Both the position numbers and the translations under genes were made by a program. Below, one piece after another: positions 25,724-28,719 of a stretch of 28,719 bases of DNA. Position 1 is the stretch's first letter, and each line of letters opens with the position of its first letter. Source of the DNA: an uncultured Gemmatimonadota bacterium (GTDB lineage Bacteria > Gemmatimonadota > Gemmatimonadetes > Gemmatimonadales > GWC2-71-9); assembly GCA_937961295.1 (NCBI GenBank), contig CALGOK010000223.1:1-28719 (forward strand). Reading direction: 5' to 3'. The notes beneath the pieces are model-generated. The model worked only from the letters and a program-made list of their open reading frames with translations. It was not told the DNA's origin and did no database searches.

Positions 25724-27317
25724 GGCTCATCCAGCGGCTCTCCCCCCAGCGGCGCTCCGCCTCGATCCGGTGGAGGTCGGCCGCCACGGCGGGGGCGATC
25801 GGCGCGGCATCGGGACCGACCTTCATCGCGCCAAGCGGATCGGCGGCGTCGGGAAGGATCACGCCGGGATTGAGGCGGCCCTCGGGATCGAACGCGCGCT
25901 TCACCGCGCGCATGCAGGCCATGGCCTCCGCACCCACGAACCGCTCGAGAATCGGCGCGCGAAGCCGACCGGCGCCGTGCTCGCCGGCCGGCGTGCCGCC
26001 GAGGCGCAGCTGCGCCTCGGTCACCGCGGCGTACACGTGGCGCACGGCATCGGGCCAGTCGGGCCGACCGAGGTCGGGAAGCAGGTTCACGTGCACGTGC
26101 CCGTCGCCGGCGTGCCCGAACATCACCGCGTCGATCGCCGCCTCGCGGCACGCGGCGTCCACCGCGTCGAGATACGCGGCGAGCATCGGCAACGGGACGC
26201 AGCCGTCCTCGATCACCTGCAGCGAGCGACGCCCATCGCCGAGGCCCGCCAGGATCGGCGAGGCGCGGTGACGCAGCGCCCAGAGCGCCGCGATTGCCTC
26301 GTCCGCATGCGCCACGGCGACGGCGGCCCCGTGGCGCACGGCCGCATCCGACGCCGCGGGAATTCGTCGCTCGAGATCATCTGGAACGTCCGCCTCGAGG
26401 TCGACCAGCAGCACCGCGGCAATCGACGGGTCGTGGGGCACCGCGGCGCTGCCCACCGCCGTGGCCACCACGGCGAGGAACGAGCGATCGAAGAGTTCGA
26501 TGCTCGTGGGTGCCGATGCAGCCAGCGCCTCGACCAAGGCGGGCAGCGCGGCGCGATCACGCAGCCGAAGCTCGAGGGTGGCGCGCTCCGCGGGAACTGG
26601 CTCCAGGCGCAGACGCGACCCGGTCACGATCGCCAGCGTTCCCTCGCTGCCCACCACGAGGTCGAGCAGGTGACCGCGCTCATGGTAGCGCTTGAGGCCG
26701 TAGCCAGCGGTGTCCTTGCGCGTGCGGGGCACGCGATCGAGCACCGCCGCACGATGCCCGCGCAGCAGCGGCTCGGCGTCGCGGCGGAAACGCGCCACCA
26801 CCGGATGGCTCGGATCGGGACCTTCGCTCCGCGCCAGGGACAACGGGCCGTCAATCGTCACCAGGTCGACCGCCTCCACCCAGCGATCGGTCGCACCCAG
26901 CCGGTACGAGCGGGCACCGGCGGCGTTGGTGCTGATGATGCCGCCCACGGTGGCCCAGGCGGCGCTCGATGGATCGGGCCCGAACCGGAGGCGGTGCGTC
27001 GCAGCCGCCGCCTGGACGCGCGAGAGTGCGACACCAGCATCGACGCGCACGACGCGTCCGCGCGGATCGACATTGGGCTCGCGCGTGCCGAGCCCGCACA
27101 GCTCGAGCACCATTCCCGCGCCGACATTGCCTCCCGCCATCCCGGTGCCGGCGCCCCGCGGCACCACGGGGAGGCCCTCCGCCGCGGCCCACTCCAGGGT
27201 GCGGATCAGGGTCGCCACGTCCTCGGGGCGTGCCACCGCTGCGGGAATCAGCCGATGGATCCCGGCTCCCTGGCTGTAGCGCTCCCGCGTGGTGCGGTCG
27301 GTGCGGATCGGCAGCAT
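25713..27317 (-). CDS. FAD-linked oxidase, glycolate oxidase GlcD/D-lactate dehydrogenase family
   Basis: The 534-aa flavoprotein has an N-terminal PCMH-type FAD domain (VVPRGAGTGMAGGNVG, WATVGGIISTNAAGARSYRLG, VVGSEGTLAIVT). Its C-terminal FAD-oxidase domain contains AVMFGHAGDGHVHVN and GEHGAGRLR, with the paired His/Glu metal site. Family members oxidise D-lactate, glycolate or other D-2-hydroxy acids. There is no fused Fe-S domain and no GlcE/GlcF neighbour, so a stand-alone D-2-hydroxy-acid dehydrogenase is most likely. The start at ATG 27317 fits a CATATT box 6 nt upstream and the start of homology (RYSQGAG). The frame is open further upstream but runs into the divergent gene. The final residues (SRDG) and stop come from heptad element E. 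Confidence 0.9.
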   Translation of the reverse strand: MLPIRTDRTTRERYSQGAGIHRLIPAAVARPEDVATLIRTLEWAAAEGLPVVPRGAGTGMAGGNVGAGMVLELCGLGTREPNVDPRGRVVRVDAGVALSRVQAAAATHRLRFGPDPSSAAWATVGGIISTNAAGARSYRLGATDRWVEAVDLVTIDGPLSLARSEGPDPSHPVVARFRRDAEPLLRGHRAAVLDRVPRTRKDTAGYGLKRYHERGHLLDLVVGSEGTLAIVTGSRLRLEPVPAERATLELRLRDRAALPALVEALAASAPTSIELFDRSFLAVVATAVGSAAVPHDPSIAAVLLVDLEADVPDDLERRIPAASDAAVRHGAAVAVAHADEAIAALWALRHRASPILAGLGDGRRSLQVIEDGCVPLPMLAAYLDAVDAACREAAIDAVMFGHAGDGHVHVNLLPDLGRPDWPDAVRHVYAAVTEAQLRLGGTPAGEHGAGRLRAPILERFVGAEAMACMRAVKRAFDPEGRLNPGVILPDAADPLGAMKVGPDAAPIAPAVAADLHRIEAERRWGESRWMSRDG

Positions 27318-27323
27318 GCCGCA

Positions 27324-27329
27324 AATATG
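27324..27329 (-). promoter_or_regulatory. -10-like box (CATATT) of the FAD-linked oxidase gene
   Basis: CATATT (minus strand, 27329 to 27324) ends 6 nt before ATG 27317, the same spacing as the TAGCTT boxes elsewhere. It is a local A/T island, but the first base departs from TANNNT. Confidence 0.35.
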
Positions 27330-27349
27330 CGGGAATGCGGACGGCGGGG

Positions 27350-27378
27350 TTGACTCCGACCGTCCCAGTCGGAGATTT
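27350..27378 (+). promoter_or_regulatory. Candidate promoter with embedded inverted repeat for the DUF116 gene
   Basis: TTGACT (27350-27355) and AGATTT (27373-27378) are 17 bp apart, and the second box ends 7 nt before ATG 27386. Between and across them lies a perfect inverted repeat: CTCCGAC (27354-27360), a 7-bp spacer and GTCGGAG (27368-27374). A protein bound there would cover the promoter, so an operator is plausible. The -10 match is weak. Confidence 0.35.
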
Positions 27379-27385
27379 CGCCGCC

Positions 27386-28189
27386 ATGGCCTCACCGCGT
27401 GCGCAGCTGATCCACATCGACGTCGACCGCCGCCTCGGGCACGAGTGGGACGAGTGGACCGGGACCCCGCTCCCCAATCACGGCAACTTCGACTCGCCAC
27501 CGTCGCTCTTCTTCCGCTGGGCCTCGCTGGCCCTGGCCGTGGCGATCGCCGTGGTGGTGGTGCTGCTGTTCCTCCTCGCGCCACGACTCGGCCAGGTGCA
27601 CGTCGCGATCCCCGCGGTTGCGTGGGCGGTGCTCGCGGGCGGCACGGTCCTCTGCGTCAGCTGGTGGCTGCTGCTCGGCGCGTCGTTCGCGCTGCGCCGT
27701 TCGCTGCTCCCGGCGTGGCTGGCCGAACGCGGGCTCTTCCTTCGTGTGATGGCGTTCACGTCGCGCGTGGCGTCGTGGTTCGGCCGGCGCGACTGGGTGG
27801 AGAACGCCGCGGTGAAGGTCTACAACGCGCTCGCCCTGCTCCGGGTCCGTCGCGTCGGCGAAGGGGAGCTGCTGCTGCTGGTGCCGCGCTGCCTGTCACG
27901 CACCACGCTGGATCGGGTCCTCGACGCCGCGGGACGCCACGACGTGCCGGTGTTCGTTGCGACCCGCGGCCAGCTTGCCCGGCGGGTGATCCGCGAGCGC
28001 CGCCCTCGTGCGGTGGTGGCCGTCGCGTGCGAGCGCGACATGGTCACCGGGCTGCACGACGTCGCCGACAAGGTGCCGGTGCTGGGACTCACCATGACGC
28101 TCCCGGCCGGACCGTGCAAGGACGCCGAGCTCGACCACGAGACGCTTGAGCGGTACATGGCGGCGTTCGTGGGAAGAAGTGAGGCCTGA
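27386..28189 (+). CDS. DUF116-family membrane protein
   Basis: The 267-aa protein has an N-terminal soluble segment and two transmembrane helices (about 41-65 and 73-97). The C-terminal cytosolic domain has the DUF116 pattern: VYNALALLRVRRVGEGELLLLVPRCLSR, VPVFVATRGQLARRVIRERRPRAVVAVACERDMVTGLHDV and VPVLGLTMTLPAGPCKDAELD. The conserved Cys residues (PRCLS, ACERD, GPCKD) may form a metal site, but the function of the family is not known to me. ATG 27386 is preferred over an upstream in-frame ATG at 27335 because of the promoter position. The stop lies in the left arm of heptad element F. Confidence 0.85.
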   Translation: MASPRAQLIHIDVDRRLGHEWDEWTGTPLPNHGNFDSPPSLFFRWASLALAVAIAVVVVLLFLLAPRLGQVHVAIPAVAWAVLAGGTVLCVSWWLLLGASFALRRSLLPAWLAERGLFLRVMAFTSRVASWFGRRDWVENAAVKVYNALALLRVRRVGEGELLLLVPRCLSRTTLDRVLDAAGRHDVPVFVATRGQLARRVIRERRPRAVVAVACERDMVTGLHDVADKVPVLGLTMTLPAGPCKDAELDHETLERYMAAFVGRSEA

Positions 28190-28282
28190 GTCCTGAGACG
28201 TGGGGGAGGAAGCGAGGGCCGGCATCCGTGAACGGAGCCGGCCCTTTGTCTTTCCTCACCTCTCAGGACTCACAACTCACTG
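28179..28282. repeat. Heptad inverted-repeat element F (CTGAGTC type) flanking a terminator
   Basis: The left arm has GTGAGGC, CTGAGTC, CTGAGAC and GTGGGGG (28179-28206). The right arm 28255-28282 has CTCACCT, CTCAGGA, CTCACAA and CTCACTG, whose complement falls in the same register. The stop codons of both convergent genes lie inside the arms: TGA at 28187-28189 for the DUF116 gene and 28279-28277 for the lipoprotein. The space between the arms holds a classic intrinsic terminator. Confidence 0.85.
28215..28253 (+). terminator. Intrinsic terminator of the DUF116 gene
   Basis: AGGGCCGGC (28215-28223) pairs with GCCGGCCCT (28237-28245), and inside it TCCGT pairs with ACGGA around a GA tip. 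TTGTCTTT follows at 28246-28253. This is the only hairpin in the window with a T-rich tail. Its apex CCGTGAACGG is identical to that of the 4475-4528 hairpin. Confidence 0.85.
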
Positions 28283-28719
28283 CTCTCCATACTCCGCCTT
28301 CAACCGTTCCAGCGCCCGCTGCACCCGCACCGCCACCGGGTGGCCATTGGGCACCTGCTCCTCCAGGTCGCGATCGGGGCGCGACGGATCGGCGACCGGC
28401 CGGTAGACCGTCTCCACGATGAGCAGGGAATGATTGGGCCGGCTGGGGGTCACGAAGCCGCGCACCTTGACGGTGGCGACGCCGAGCGGGCGGCCGCGGA
28501 CCGGCGCGAGGGTGGTCATGTCGAACCAGTCGGTCTCCAGCCAGCCGTCGTCGGGCTCGGTGCGCGCCACCGGGATCGAGTCGGTGTCCAGCGCCAGCGC
28601 GAGGGCGCGAGTGGCCTCGACCATGAACAGCTCGATCTGCAGCCGCGGCGCCTCGGGAAGCGGCTGCAGGTCGGGCCTGGTGGCGGTCGGGTCGCACGCC
28701 GCCAGCAGCGCGAGCAGCG
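28277..28719 (-). CDS. Lipoprotein of unknown function (5' end beyond window)
   Basis: The frame is open from the right edge of the window to the stop at 28277. The first visible residues read LLALLAACD, a signal-peptidase-II lipobox with the lipidated Cys, so only the first few codons of the gene are missing. An internal ATG at 28624 would remove the lipobox and is not the start. The mature part, about 138 residues, has an alternating strand-like pattern (RLQIELFMVEATRALALALDTDSIPVART, VATVKVRGFVTPSRPNHSLLIVETVY) and a helical C-terminus (VAVRVQRALERLKAEYGEQ). I recognise no named family. An Asp follows the lipid-bearing Cys, which in E. coli would favour inner-membrane retention; whether that rule holds here is unknown. 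Confidence 0.75.
   Translation of the reverse strand, partial: LLALLAACDPTATRPDLQPLPEAPRLQIELFMVEATRALALALDTDSIPVARTEPDDGWLETDWFDMTTLAPVRGRPLGVATVKVRGFVTPSRPNHSLLIVETVYRPVADPSRPDRDLEEQVPNGHPVAVRVQRALERLKAEYGEQ

Noticed and set aside
27318..27584. Upstream extension of the FAD-linked oxidase into the DUF116 gene
   Set aside because: The region is Arg/Pro-rich shadow sequence, it overlaps a divergent gene, and the family homology begins at ATG 27317.

Overview
The window is about 28.7 kb of very GC-rich, densely packed bacterial chromosome with 30 protein-coding genes (one cut off at each edge). I see no rRNA, tRNA, CRISPR array or transposase. The gene mix (Hanks-type kinase with C-terminal membrane segments, PD40/WD40-like lipoprotein, TonB receptor with an N-terminal carboxypeptidase-regulatory domain, Spinster-type MFS, ThyX, type-II NADH dehydrogenase) suggests a Gram-negative aerobic heterotroph. 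Gemmatimonadota is my best guess, but it is an inference from style and not from a marker gene. No gene-free stretch exceeds 300 bases; the longest is 11982-12218.

Layout. 1-4475: end of an unknown gene, a PD40 lipoprotein (-), a Ser/Thr kinase (+) whose 3' end overlaps a PAP2 phosphatase (-) by 109 bp, then a BtuF-like cobalamin-binding protein (+) that shares a back-to-back promoter with the PAP2 gene. 4539-8434 (-): a five-gene operon (93-aa protein, NDH-2, epoxyqueuosine reductase, VOC protein, threonine aldolase) in which every junction is a 4-bp stop/start overlap. 8576-11981 (+): a PLP enzyme, LOG-family protein and Spinster-like MFS. 12219-16056 (+): malic enzyme, acyl-CoA dehydrogenase, VOC protein and SpoIIAA-like protein. 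16060-19137 (-): a copper module copZ - 39-aa membrane peptide - copA - csoR, headed by a CsoR-type operator that also faces a divergent GAF-domain gene (19206-20258). 20345-25592 (-): thyX, a BFD-like [2Fe-2S] protein, a GAF histidine kinase, a secreted CHHHGC protein and a TonB-dependent receptor. 25713-28719: an FAD-linked oxidase (-), a DUF116 membrane protein (+) and a lipoprotein (-) running off the end.

The most unusual signals are these. (1) A family of intergenic elements built from imperfect 7-nt units with a pyrimidine-G-A core. Five of six loci have two arms facing each other in matching heptad register, and several arms supply the stop codons of the adjoining genes. (2) A CopA ATPase whose actuator-domain TGE motif is replaced although all other catalytic motifs are intact. 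(3) A 39-aa membrane peptide with a His tail, nested between copZ and copA. (4) Repeated placement of a -10 hexamer about 6-10 nt before the start codon, suggesting leaderless transcripts, with two divergent pairs whose -10 boxes share the same TA. (5) A histidine kinase that appears to start at CTG within a CTGA overlap.
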